Source of the DNA: Breviolum minutum Mf 1.05b.01
Taxonomy: Eukaryota; Sar; Dinophyceae; Suessiales; Symbiodiniaceae
Direction: 5' to 3'
NCBI GenBank assembly: GCA_000507305.1
Contig: DF240216.1
Location: forward strand, 5,658 to 69,657
DNA length: 64,000 nt
Made by a program: the position numbers and the translations under genes. A model generated the notes under the pieces. The model saw only the letters and a program-made list of their open reading frames with translations. It searched no databases and was not told the origin of the DNA. This document shows positions 47,602 to 58,027 of the stretch, one piece after another (the first letter of the stretch is position 1; each line of letters starts with the position of its first letter).

Positions 47602-49540
47602 TCTCTGAGGCCTCCAAAGAGGTCATGGACTTTGAGAAGTTCTGCGACTGGGCAAACATCAGTAATCAGTAATTAGTTGTGCATATCAAATTCTTATTAT
47701 TTTTGTTATTCAGTTATTCAGTTATTCAGTTATTCATTCCTATCCTCTATGGTCTCAGCATTCAAGTTTTTTTTTGAAAATCCTCGAATCGAGGAAAAAA
47801 TCAAGTGGGGAGGTGCATGCACCATGGGAGTAGGGATAGACATCACTGATTTCAAACACCTCCTAGGAATGCACCTGATTTTGCAAAACTTCCCAGATTC
47901 ATCCAGCCAGGATCCCACAGTGTTATGACGCTCACAGGTGAATTGCTGAAGGCAAATCACGTGGACCTCAAGCGATTCGGAAAGGGCACTGCCGCTGAGT
48001 TGCACCATAAATTTTACAATTCTCGCCCAGAAGCAATGCTTGGATGGTGTTTTCATGTTTTTGTGTTTTGCGTCGGCCCTGTGAGTGTTTGAAAACCATT
48101 CCCATTGCATAATATTTCAGGCTTTGTGCGGCGAGTAGAATTGTTCTGATATGTGGTGCGCGCAGGCAAACACCCTGTCGCAGTTCTACGAGACAGCAAT
48201 TTTAGAGGTCATGTTTTTTTTTCCTTTTCGATGTGGGATGGGCCCCAAAAAGACGTGACCCTTTGCCTACGCTCAAATCCAATGATCATGTGTCCCTACA
48301 AACCTGAGTGTAGTCACAGTCCTGCCTACGGCATTTACTTGGAAGTGTTTTTCCTGTAGAAAGATGTTCCGCCTTTAACGTAATGTTTCTTGTATTCTCA
48401 GTCCCTTTGGGAAGGTATGGCATATGGCAGACAGCGGCACAGTTGTGAGATTGTCGGACCTGCCATTGTTGCACAGGCGAAATGCCTTCTTAAAGTGGAG
48501 GACAACAGGCAACGCAATGCTTTCGCAGTGGACATTCAATACATGTGCTCCACTGCCAGCCTCTTCATCACTTGGTGTGAGGCTTTTCCGTTTAGTGGAG
48601 CTGGTGAGGATCAACCTTCACTTCCGCAGTGACGAGGCAGCTGCAATCCGTGCCACACCCATAAGACCCAACATGCCACCACATCTCATATCATTACCAT
48701 CTCCATCTCCACCGGGTATCTCACCGCCCCAGGGCCATCAGCGTGAGCTTCGCATCAAGTCGGAGGCAGGATTCCGAGTTTCAAGCAGCTGTCCGTGACA
48801 TCGCGGTGAGTTCCGGTCCAGCTTCGGACATTCGTAGTAATTCACAGTGATTCATTCACCTTTTTTTACCTTCAAAACAAAAGAACTGCTTTTTGAAATA
48901 TGCTTTTGTGGTTTTTACTGCCAGGTCACGGCGGGTGGTCAGCTGAGAGAGCGGAATCAGCCCTTGGCTGTAGTACTTCGGAATGACGAGCACGGCCAGT
49001 GGGAGCAAGCGGTCAGGGGATCACAGTGTGACAAGACTTGACAAGTTGTGTGTGGATTTCAGACAGCACAGTTTTTGAAACGTCAGAAGACCCTCACAGA
49101 CAGTTCGGCTTGCTCAGCCGAGGTCGAGCGGTGTTTGTCGACGAAATTTGGACTCAGTGCAGGGCTCAGCAATTGAGGTGCATCATCCGTCCCAAGTTTC
49201 ATGTGCAATCAAGAGGCACTCAATGCCAAAGAATGCATCCTATTTTTCTCATAGATTTCAGGACTTGGGGGTCACTCGCAACAGACAAGCTCAAGGACGA
49301 TTGATCCTTTGCAGCTAAGGTCCGGCTGTTCAAAAAGCTTGCTTCAACATGCCCAAAGATGCGTACACGTACCAGGCCGGCAACTCAACGTAGCTTGACA
49401 AATGTCACACGTCTGAGAAGTTGTGCAGCTGTGACTCCATGCGTCACAGGAGACTCAAGGCTCCTCGGAGACTGTGCCTGGCGTTCCAACCAAGTACAAG
49501 ACCCATACCATCAAAATGACTGTCAAGGAGATGCAACACA
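47602..49540 (+). CDS. Large gene, module 1 (FGxGxA plus Nudix-like helix)
   Basis: Start of a very long multi-exon gene. Exons: about 47602-47661 (VMDFEKFCDWANI), 47938-47990 (ELLKANHVDLKRFGKGT, GC donor), 48166-48207 (ANTLSQFYETAILE, GT donor), about 48572-48627 (VRLFRLVELVRINLHFR), about 48727-48800 (HQRELRIKSEAGF), about 48926-49018 (LRERNQPLAVVLRN, HGQWEQAVRG) and about 49457-49540 (VPGVPTKYKTHTIKM). Exons 47938 and 48166 join in phase as FGKGTANTLSQFYE. The FGxGxAxTL motif, a short strand (FRLVELVRI), a helix and a PG(V/L)xTxY motif recur in this order in dinoflagellate proteins I remember. The order is loosely reminiscent of a Nudix fold, but I see no Nudix box (GX5EX7REUXEEXGU). Function unknown. 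Confidence 0.55.
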
Positions 49541-49997
49541 ACTGGACTTGGTTTCCATATTTGCAATCATTTTCGAATTTTCAGACATATCATATGTCAT
49601 ATGTCCGTTATCTTCTTGCAAACTGAAAAGCTTCAGGACAAAAACAGATCTGAGCTTACCAAAATCGGTTTGCCCTTGGGTGGTGGCTTCACTACACACG
49701 TTCAAGGCGGGTTGCCATGCATTGCATCGGTTGCATCCTGGATGTGCAACGGTTGCTTGCAGCGCTTTACGGGCATCAACGACCAGGAGTGCAGCACTGG
49801 ACCTGGGCAAAAATCTCAAACAACAACGAGGAGGCAGGGACATGCAGGGACCACAGGGCAGAATGAACACAGGGAATCAGATTTAAACCGTCCAAGTGTA
49901 GCGTAGCAAGTGTAATGTTTAAATGTCTCGGGTTTGGAGTTGAAATGATATACAACAGTCTCGAATTCCACATTTCACAGACTCCAGAGATTCCATG

Positions 49998-50005
49998 AGA
50001 ATAGA
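49998..50005. repeat. Target-site duplication, left copy
   Basis: The 8-bp sequence agaataga lies directly before the left terminus of the inverted-repeat element and is repeated exactly at 52781-52788, directly after its right terminus. Confidence 0.8.
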
Positions 50006-50058
50006 TTAGCTAGGGTTAAGATAGGTGTGAGGTGGTTGTATTAAAATCATGGATTTTC

Positions 50059-50305
50059 AGGTACGGGGGGGTGGTACGGTACGGTTGGTACGCATGGTAC
50101 GGTACGGTTGGTACGCATGGTACGGTACGGTTGGTACGGTTGGTACGCCTAGTACGGTACGGTTGGTACGCATGGTACGGTGCGGTTGGTTTACGGTTGG
50201 TACGCATGGTACGGTACGGTTGGTATGCATGGTACGCCTAGTACGGTACGGTTGGTACGCCTGGTACTGCTGGTATGGCACGGTTGGTACAGTTGGTACA
50301 GCTGG
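50059..50305. repeat. GTACG tandem array, left arm
   Basis: About 250 bp of ggtacggttggtacgcat-type units. GTAC is itself a palindrome, so the array can fold internally. Translations are Val/Arg/Tyr/Trp/Gly-rich and not proteins. Confidence 0.9.
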
Positions 50306-51308
50306 CAAAGTATTATGTGGAACGCTTCGTGGTTTTTATGGTAGGTTTGGCTTGTGTGTAAAAGTACAGTTGTGCTGCAGTAGTGTTGGTACACGATGTT
50401 GGCTTCGAGGCTGTTGCCAGTTCGAAAACAAAAAATCCAAAAACTAGCCTGATTGATGTGAATCTCACGCAATGCCGTTGTAGCCCTCCTGTGCAAATCA
50501 TGCTCGTATCGTATAGTAAAGATATTTTGGCACCTTGATACACACAGATGTTCGTTGTCTAAAAGTCTTGAACGAGACTTGCATTTGAAAAATGTACTAT
50601 ATATAATATATACACAAACCTACAAATGCACATTCCAAAGTATCTACGATGATAATTGGCAGTAAACCTGTCATTTTTTTTGGGTGGCAACCATTGCGTC
50701 CCACTTGCATTTCCCTGTATTCCATTTTGGTAACGCCTGATTTGATGCAATGATGCAGTCCGAGCGGCGCAGTTGAGACCTGAAAAAGGACCAAGCATCT
50801 ATCATTGTGGCGTTTTTTCATGCACAAAACTGGTGAAAAAAAAACCTTATCCAACTTTGATTGAACACCAGAAACCTAGTTACATAATATGGTTCTCTGG
50901 TGTGCATGTTGCATATTTTCAACTTTGGAGGTCCCCAGGAGAAAGTTCTGCAGTTTCTGCCCATGGTTTCTTTGAGAGTCGGGATCTGCTTGAGAACTTG
51001 CAAAAGTATGGGAGATGTACAACGAATATCAACGAATGGCCTGCTTTAGCCGGATCTGTTTCGTAGTTATTTTGTAGTCTCTCTTGCCAATGCTCAGAAA
51101 GCAGAATACAAGCATAAGTATTTGCAAATTAATTCAGGTTTCAAGTAGACGTGAAGAGAAACGAATAGACTTTCGCAATGCAAATATTTCACTGCACCAA
51201 AGTGTTGGGTGGGAGTCAAGTCTGGATTCATCCAACTTCACTGCGTACAACGTCATGCTATCATGAAAGTAGAAGCTGTGGTCGTCGAAGCATGCACAAC
51301 CTGTCACG

Positions 51309-51530
51309 NNNNNNNNNNNNNNNNNNNNNNNNNNNNNNNNNNNNNNNNNNNNNNNNNNNNNNNNNNNNNNNNNNNNNNNNNNNNNNNNNNNNNNNNNNNN
51401 NNNNNNNNNNNNNNNNNNNNNNNNNNNNNNNNNNNNNNNNNNNNNNNNNNNNNNNNNNNNNNNNNNNNNNNNNNNNNNNNNNNNNNNNNNNNNNNNNNNN
51501 NNNNNNNNNNNNNNNNNNNNNNNNNNNNNN
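51309..51530. other. Assembly gap of 222 N
   Basis: The gap lies at the symmetry centre of the inverted-repeat element; the bases on each side (cctgtcacg / cgtgacagg) are reverse complements. The hairpin probably defeated assembly, so the loop sequence and its true length are unknown. Confidence 0.95.
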
Positions 51531-52556
51531 CGTGACAGGTTGTGCATGCTTCGACGACCACAGCTTCTACTTTCATGATAGCATGACGTTGTACGCAGTG
51601 AAGTTGGATGAATCCAGACTTGACTCCCACCCAACACTTTGGTGCAGTGAAATATTTGCATTGCGAAAGTCTATTCGTTTCTCTTCACGTCTACTTGAAA
51701 CCTGAATTAATTTGCAAATACTTATGCTTGTATTCTGCTTTCTGAGCATTGGCAAGAGAGACTACAAAATAACTACGAAACAGATCCGGCTAAAGCAGGC
51801 CATTCGTTGATATTCGTTGTACATCTCCCATACTTTTGCAAGTTCTCAAGCAGATCCCGACTCTCAAAGAAACCATGGGCAGAAACTGCAGAACTTTCTC
51901 CTGGGGACCTCCAAAGTTGAAAATATGCAACATGCACAGCAAAGAACCATATTATGTAACTAGGTTTCTGGTGTTCAATCAAAGTTGGATAACGTTTTTT
52001 TTTCACCAGTTTTGTGCATGAAAAAACGCCACAATGATAGATGCTTGGTCCTTTTTCAGGTCTCAACTGCGCCGCTCGGACTGCATCATTGCATCAAATC
52101 AGGCGTTACCAAAATGGAATACAGGGAAATGCAAGTGGGACGCAATGGTTGCCACCCAAAAAAAATGACAGGTTTACTGCCAATTATCATCGTAGATACT
52201 TTGGAATGTGCATTTGTAGGTTTGTGTATATATGATATATAGTACATTTTTCTCATGCAAGTCTCGTTCAAAACTTTTGGACAACGAACACTTGTGTGAT
52301 ATACAGATGTGCTCACCCAGTATCAACGTGCCAAAATATCTTTGATATACGAGCATGCTTTGGACAGGAATCTGCAACGGCATTGCGTGAGATTCATCAT
52401 GCAATCAGGCTAGTTTTTGGATTTTTTGTTTTCGAACTGGCAACAGCCTCGAAGCCAACATCGTGTACCAACACTACTGCCGCACAACTGTACTTTTACA
52501 CACAAGCCAAACCTACCATAAAAGCCACGAAGCGTTCCACATAATACTTTGCCAGC

Positions 52557-52738
52557 TGTACCAACTGTACCAACCGTGCCATACCAGCAGTGCCAGGCGT
52601 ACCAACCGTACCGTACTAGGCGTGCCAGACGTACCAAGCGTACCGTACTAGGCGTACCAGGCGTACCAACCGTACCGTACCAAGCGTACCAACCGTACCA
52701 ACCGTACCGTACCAACCGTACCAACCGTACCGTCCCAA
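52557..52738. repeat. GTACG tandem array, right arm
   Basis: Reverse-complement counterpart of the left array (accaaccgtaccgtacca units), about 180 bp, shorter than the left copy. Confidence 0.9.
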
Positions 52739-52780
52739 CTTTCTTGTGACATGTTTCACACCTATCTTAGCCCAAGCTAA

Positions 52781-52788
52781 AGAATAGA
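52781..52788. repeat. Target-site duplication, right copy
   Basis: agaataga, identical to 49998-50005, directly abutting the right terminus of the inverted-repeat element. Confidence 0.8.
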
Positions 52789-52863
52789 CATGAATGAAGT
52801 GCGCAAAATGTATTTAGAACATTTTTGAACCGGATGTTGGAAAGTGTTTCGTGTTGAAAAAAG

Positions 52864-54917
52864 AAATCCTGAGGAGCTGATGACGTTGCTCCAGACTTAC
52901 GGTCTCTCTTTGGATCAGTTCACCTGGCAGAGCTTCGTGGACTGGGGCCGTGTTGACCGTGTTTGTCTTGGGGAGTCAATGAGGACAATAGATTCCATAG
53001 ATGGGAAAAAGCAGTGAATTTTTGGATACTCATGGAACTTTTGATCTTTTGAAAGCAATTTGGATTTATGAAAGTTGTGAAATTACGTGAAATTCCCAAA
53101 ATCATAAAATTCGTAGCTTCTTAGAAGTTCCAGGGAGTTTCTTTCAGTTTTTCCAGGAGCTCTATGACGAAGTCTACGAGAAGAAGCACTCCAAGCTGGA
53201 GCCCGTGGACGGTGAACTTGTGAGGCACGTCGCCACCGTCTCGGGTGGACCGTGATTTTTTCACAAAGTTCTTCTTCTTCTCGGCTGAGGAGTGTTCGCA
53301 TCATCAAAGTGTGGTTGTGGGCCAATGTCTTGTGTCTTGGCTCTGAGAAAGTTTCATGGCTCCATTTTGAGAGGACGATTATCAGGCAAAAAGGTGCACG
53401 CCAAAATCTACATCATGGCACTTCTAAGGGGGGTAGACCTTAATGGATTTGGGTGCTTTTGGCTACATTCGCAACGGAATGCAACCTTGGTAGTTCAGCG
53501 CATGGGTGCATTGGTTGTATGTGCTGAGGAACTGTCGTCATGCTTTGGTGCTTAGGAGGGGTAAAGGGTTTGTCGCTGCATTCGACTAAGTATAGTTTCA
53601 ATGTGCCAAAAGTGTTGGCGAAATTTTTCAGACACGGTCTTGGACATTTTGCGAAACTGTCAGCTACAAGTCAACATTCCGTAGGAGCAAGCAACAGCAC
53701 TCGCGAATGCAAATCATGACTCAGCTGCGTGTGCTCTCCATGCGAATTGCCGAAGTGCCTGGGCCATGTGAAACACCCGCGATTCAGTCTCAGCAGGATT
53801 CTTTGTTCCCAGGCAAGTGAAATGGAAGTAGCGTCGTAGATAGTGGGACTTTTTTCTTGTTTGAAAACATTTTCACATCGAATGTTTTCAAATCTCGCTT
53901 TGGTAAGATCTTTTCATATGTTTGTCAAATGTTCACTGAGGACGAGCCTTGGCAGGCGGGAGTGACCCAAGCGCTTCAAGAGAAGCTGGGCATCCACGAG
54001 GCCGACCCAGACATCCAACTTGCGACACATCTCTCCACACGGAAAAAAACGACGCATCGGACGAATCGACGAATCGACAGGCCATGCAACGCGAAGGATT
54101 GCACATCAGCGAGGCTGACTTTGTGCTCGTCGGCGTCGGATGGATTCGGATAGACAAATTTGAGATCCAAGGATTCAGGAAAGGTCACCAGGTCTTCAGA
54201 AAATAGGTCGATGCCAATGATAGACCATATCTTTTGCAAAAAAAACATTTTGAGGTCTTTTCAGAACAGCACAAGTTTCTATCCTTCACTTCATTCTTTT
54301 GAGGGACTTCCGTTGATATGTGCCTCTTTGTTTCACTTCAGCTCCTCCATGTGCCCAAACACGTGTCCACTCAGTCACCGTTTGTCAGCATTCCACCCCA
54401 AGGCGGCGTACAGACAAGAAGTCGAGTATTCTCGCAGTTTTCCTGGTTTGAAAACGTCTCTTGGCAAAGAAACAGGCTGTTTTGCGCAAGGAAAAGGTGT
54501 TCATGATGCCACGATGCCCTCGTGCCCTCGTGTTCTGAGGATGTACAATATTGAGGAGGTGCACGTTGAAGTTGTGAACCCACAGGACAGTCAAACAATT
54601 GAAATGCAAATTTCCATGAAAGACGTGATGCACATTGATTCCATAGGCACAGATTTGGAAAGAAAAACATGAAAAAAACTGCACGCCATGCATCTCAATG
54701 CTGTCAATGCTTATCCTTCATCCTCCATGTCATAATGGCAAGTCAAGGGAATTGAGTGTCATTGAAGTGTTATTGAATCAGTTGAAGTCATTAGTTTGGA
54801 GCTGCTCATGCTCCAGGACCAGCGCTGGAACCACATTGGCCTCCCTGCAGCGCATGATTTCACCTTTGTGCGACAGAAACTAAGCCATGGAGAGATCGAC
54901 ACCATTGTCGCCAGGCG
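52864..54917 (+). CDS. Large gene, module 2 (second copy of the module)
   Basis: Exons continue on the + strand after the transposon: about 52864-52945 (EELMTLLQTYGLSLDQFTWQ then SFVDW), 53157 to about 53250 (ELYDEVYEKKHSKLEPVDGE then LVRHV), about 53684-53770, about 53935-54030 (DEPWQAGVTQALQEKLGIHE), about 54080-54140 (REGLHISEADFVLVG), about 54411-54455 (EVEYSRSFPGLKT), 54540-54672 (MYNIEEVHVEVVNPQDSQTI) and 54795-54917 (QRWNHIGLPAAHDFTFVRQK). The order of a ..F..W segment, an ELYDEV helix, a short strand, a PWQ-x-x-V-x-x-x-L-x-x-x-LG helix and an FPGLKT segment parallels module 1 (FCDWA, TLSQFYETAI, VELVRI, QWEQAV, VPGVPTKY). I read this as two diverged copies of one domain. Several borders are approximate. 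Function unknown. Confidence 0.6.
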
Positions 54918-55280
54918 TTAGAACCTTTCTTATTTTTTGATGACGAGTTCACGGCAAAATTCAGATACGCTCCCTGTGAACGGATTTCCTTAAAAAGTTG
55001 CACTTGAAAACCATCAGGGACATAAGTCACGATAAACATGGATGAACCGTGTAATACATACAATACATTGTATGCAGTCATGCAGGTAACGTTGAGGGGT
55101 GAATCAGTGAACGACTTTCCACGCCAGGTGGGGTTGGATCAACTCCAGTGAGTTGGAAAGTGAGTATGCTGTGAGCCAGCTACCTGTCACCGCAATGCCG
55201 TTTCCAAAACATCCAAAGGTCATGGAAACCCACGAACTGAGTTGCCCATAAAAAGTTGCTATTTAGCATCCACCTTCTCA

Positions 55281-55330
55281 TTCATCCATTCATTCATTCA
55301 TTCATTCAATGATTGATTGACTGATTGCTT
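55281..55330. repeat. ATTC/ATTG microsatellite
   Basis: About 50 bp of cattcattcatt units passing into attgattgactg. Noncoding simple repeat within the large gene. Confidence 0.85.
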
Positions 55331-55429
55331 GATTCATTGTATTGATCAATTCATTGACTGATATCTGATATGATTCACTTGGACACCACAAAAATGGAAA
55401 AAACTTGTTGCAACTTCCTTGACATTTTT

Positions 55430-55640
55430 GTGAATTGTTGGCACCCAATGGGTCCAGCTGGGCCATGATGAGGTTTGCCTCTTCCTCATCGCCTTCTTGG
55501 AGCGACACCCGCATTTTCCGGCGCAAGTGGAGTACCCAGTTACCCAGTCCCATGCAGTCCCGCTTTAGCAGCTTAAAATGCAAACATTCCAATTCTCAGG
55601 CGGAAGCAGCAGACCATGAAGGAGCAGGTGTGTGGAAGAG
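55430..55640 (+). CDS. Exon of uncertain strand
   Basis: Coding-like on either strand. On +, after GGTCCAG, a frame reads LGHDEVCLFLIAFLERHPHF and a second piece near 55600 reads RRKQQTMKEQ. On -, the overlapping frame reads RRKMRVSLQEGDEEEANLIM. Neighbouring exons are all +, which favours the first reading, but the minus frame has very protein-like composition. I cannot decide. Confidence 0.3.
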
Positions 55641-55847
55641 AGGGGGCATTTGGAATGCCATTGCGACAGTGAAAGAATGGCAACATGAAATGAGAGATCG
55701 GTTTTCGGGCAAACAACACGATTGTCTACTTTGATGGATCAAGTTCCAGGACAAAAGATATGCCAGCCGACGGATACTGAATGATGTTACTGATATCGTG
55801 ATATGTCATGTTTCAAGTTTCAACTGAAGATGTTGATTATCCGAACG

Positions 55848-57150
55848 GATTCTTTGCGGGGAGCTGTGGGATTCCATCCGAAGGTCAAACTGCCACCGCC
55901 TTTGAGAGTGTCCGGCGTTCACGACACTTGGTCGGAGGTTGGCCCAAGACAGATAGCATCTCACAAGGTTTGAAAGTTGAGGAAACGCCCATCACTTTTA
56001 AAGCTGCTGTTTTGACTCCAATGACTGCCACATCATGTGTGTGTTTTTGTTTTGGTATGTGAGAAGTGAAGCCGCTGAGGAGCTCTTGATCAGTCGGCTG
56101 ATGGAAGGCAAGTCGACCAACTGGGATCGTGCGAAGCGCTGCGCTGAGCAACTGCGCTCTCCCGACTACACCACGCAGCACTTCCATGAAACTCGCCCTA
56201 AACGAACGCAACCCCCCCGAAAACTTGAAGAGTGCGTGACATAGCAGCTATTGCTTTTGAAAAATTGCAAAATAGACTTTGGAAGATGTGTTTCCTTTGG
56301 GGAGGCCTTCCTGGCGTGTGCTGTGCGAATCTTTATGGGAGGTTGTAGCAGTGTAACCGTTATAAGCATGACCAAGACAGTAACAACTGAAATTCGTGTG
56401 CCTGTGAGGGGGAGACTTTGGGCGTGTACCTCTGATTTACGGAGAACTATAGCTATGACCCCTAGCCGCCATAGCCACGTGAGTCTTAGTGCTATTCAAT
56501 CTGGAGCTGGACTTCTAGGCACGCACTGTGCAACCCAATTTGACTCCAGACTTCGCAACCATCATCTCAACAAACCACTTTTCCTTACCAATGCTTGCCC
56601 CGTTGCAAGGACGACATCACACATGCTTTTCCAGAGCTCCGCTTGTATTGCGTCGAGACGGAAGAGGAGATTGATTTTTCCAAATCAGCAGCTCGAAAGA
56701 AGTTTTTGTGTAGCATGATGATGCCCTGAAGGCAGAAAGAAGTGGAACTATGTATAAAGATGATACACTTGCAAATGTTTCACACATACTCTATATCATT
56801 ATTTATATATATATATATATATAAATATGTATGTATCTGGTGGGTAGCATTTTGGGAGGCATCCACGGCAAACCACGCAATTTTGTTGGATGCCAAATCC
56901 TCCGACTTTCCACAGGTCTCAGCTGGCATGACGAGCACTTCGGCTGGTCGCTCCACCTTCGAGGAGTACCAACGTGGGAACCTGAAGTCATGAAACCTTC
57001 CTTGAATATATCCGGACTCCGGGGATAATGTGTTGAGCCGATTCTAAAAATCCAGCTGCGGGTGGCCGCAAAGCCGTGTTTCCAATGCAACCAGCCATTT
57101 AGCCGCTCCGACGGCTCTGAGGTACCATTGGAGCGATGTTTTGCATTTTT
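55848..57150 (+). CDS. Large gene, middle exons
   Basis: Further + strand exons. About 55850-55935 reads RGAVGFHPKVKLPPPLRVSG. About 56066-56205 reads SEAAEELLISRLMEGKSTNW then DRAKRCAEQLRSPDY, helical and clearly coding. About 56842-56993 reads LDAKSSDFPQVSAGMTSTSA then GRSTFEEYQRGNLK, Ser/Thr-rich. About 57055-57150 reads AKPCFQCNQPFSRSDGSEVP, with a C-x-x-C pair followed by aromatic and basic residues, vaguely like half a zinc finger. No family is recognised for any of them. Between about 56250 and 56840 I see no exon, only a TA microsatellite near 56808-56824. Confidence 0.5.
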
Positions 57151-58027
57151 TGGCTCATGCCACTCAGCTGTGAAATTTCCCGGTTCTGAAAGGTCACAGC
57201 AACTTGGAAATACGTTGAAGATTTTGAATGGAACATGAGCACTTCATGCATGTTTTGCTTGTATACTCACTTTTTAGATACTGCTTGTCGTTTTTCCCAT
57301 GTCAAAATCTGTTCAGGCGGTTGCACTTGGATGGAAAGGAGTGCTTTTGCTTTGGACTGAACAAGAACTGGCAACCGCAGCATGACCAGAAGATAGGTGG
57401 ATGGATAGACTAGGCCCAGCATGCAGCGCATGCAGTGGAGGGAAACAAATTGTGCTAGTACAGGATGATCAACCACTTGGATACGATAGTCGACATCAAC
57501 CTTCGTGATGGGATACAAGGCTACAGGCGGATGACAAGATTTCAAAGTCTACATGCTGTCTAGAGACTCAAAAAGGTGTCGCCCGAGTTTGAGCCAAGCA
57601 TTGCTGAGCGTTTACTTTACATTCTAGTTGCTCTAGCTCGAAACATGAATTTGATGGCTTCGGGGTCGCATCTTCCAAACTCCAAGTCACACCAAGGAAA
57701 ACCGAGGAAGACTTCCAGCAGATCAATGGCACCTTTGCTGACGTTGCGACACAGGGCACAACATCACTTTCGAATTCAAAACTTCCAGATCCTGAGGTAT
57801 AGAGAGTCAGGAGCTGAAAGCGGAGTACAAAAAGAGGAAGGCGTCAAAGAGCTTGGAAAGCACACGAGTTGACACGTCATGATCTAGTTTCAAACCATGC
57901 CAAAACTGCTGATGTTGGGCTTGAAAGGTTAACTTTGCTTAAGGCTTGCTATTGTATTGTTTTTCACAGGCAGAGGCTTTTTCTGGAATGTATAATTGTC
58001 ATGTGAGACATGAGTCGTGTTTTCCAG

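Larger units (their letters stand above)
50006..52780. mobile_element. Foldback-type non-autonomous DNA transposon
   Basis: A 2775-bp palindromic element. The left arm (50006-51308) and right arm (51531-52780) are inverted copies of each other around a 222-base N gap centred at about 51419. The ends match over about 25 bp with two or three differences: left TTAGCTAGGGTTAAGATAGG, right (reversed) TTAGCTTGGGCTAAGATAGG. The arms differ by scattered substitutions (for example the region of 50897-50910 against 51930-51943) and by length of a GTACG tandem array (53 bp in total), so one is not merely an assembly copy of the other. Flanks carry a perfect 8-bp duplication (agaataga). No transposase frame is seen; any would have to be in the gap. 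Eight-bp duplications occur in hAT, MULE and P-type superfamilies, but the termini do not settle the class. It sits in an intron of the large gene. Confidence 0.85.

Noticed and set aside
50041..50447. Val/Arg/Tyr/Trp/Gly-rich frames in the transposon arms
   Set aside because: They are translations of the GTACG tandem array and have no similarity to transposases.
51134..51705. 175-codon frames across the gap on both strands
   Set aside because: Most of the residues are unknown because of the N run, and the two frames are mirror images created by the inverted repeat.
55302..55592. Minus-strand frame with LHLRRKMRVSLQEGDEEEAN
   Set aside because: Not called as a separate gene because all neighbours are on the + strand and a + frame with a good acceptor overlaps it; kept as an ambiguous exon.
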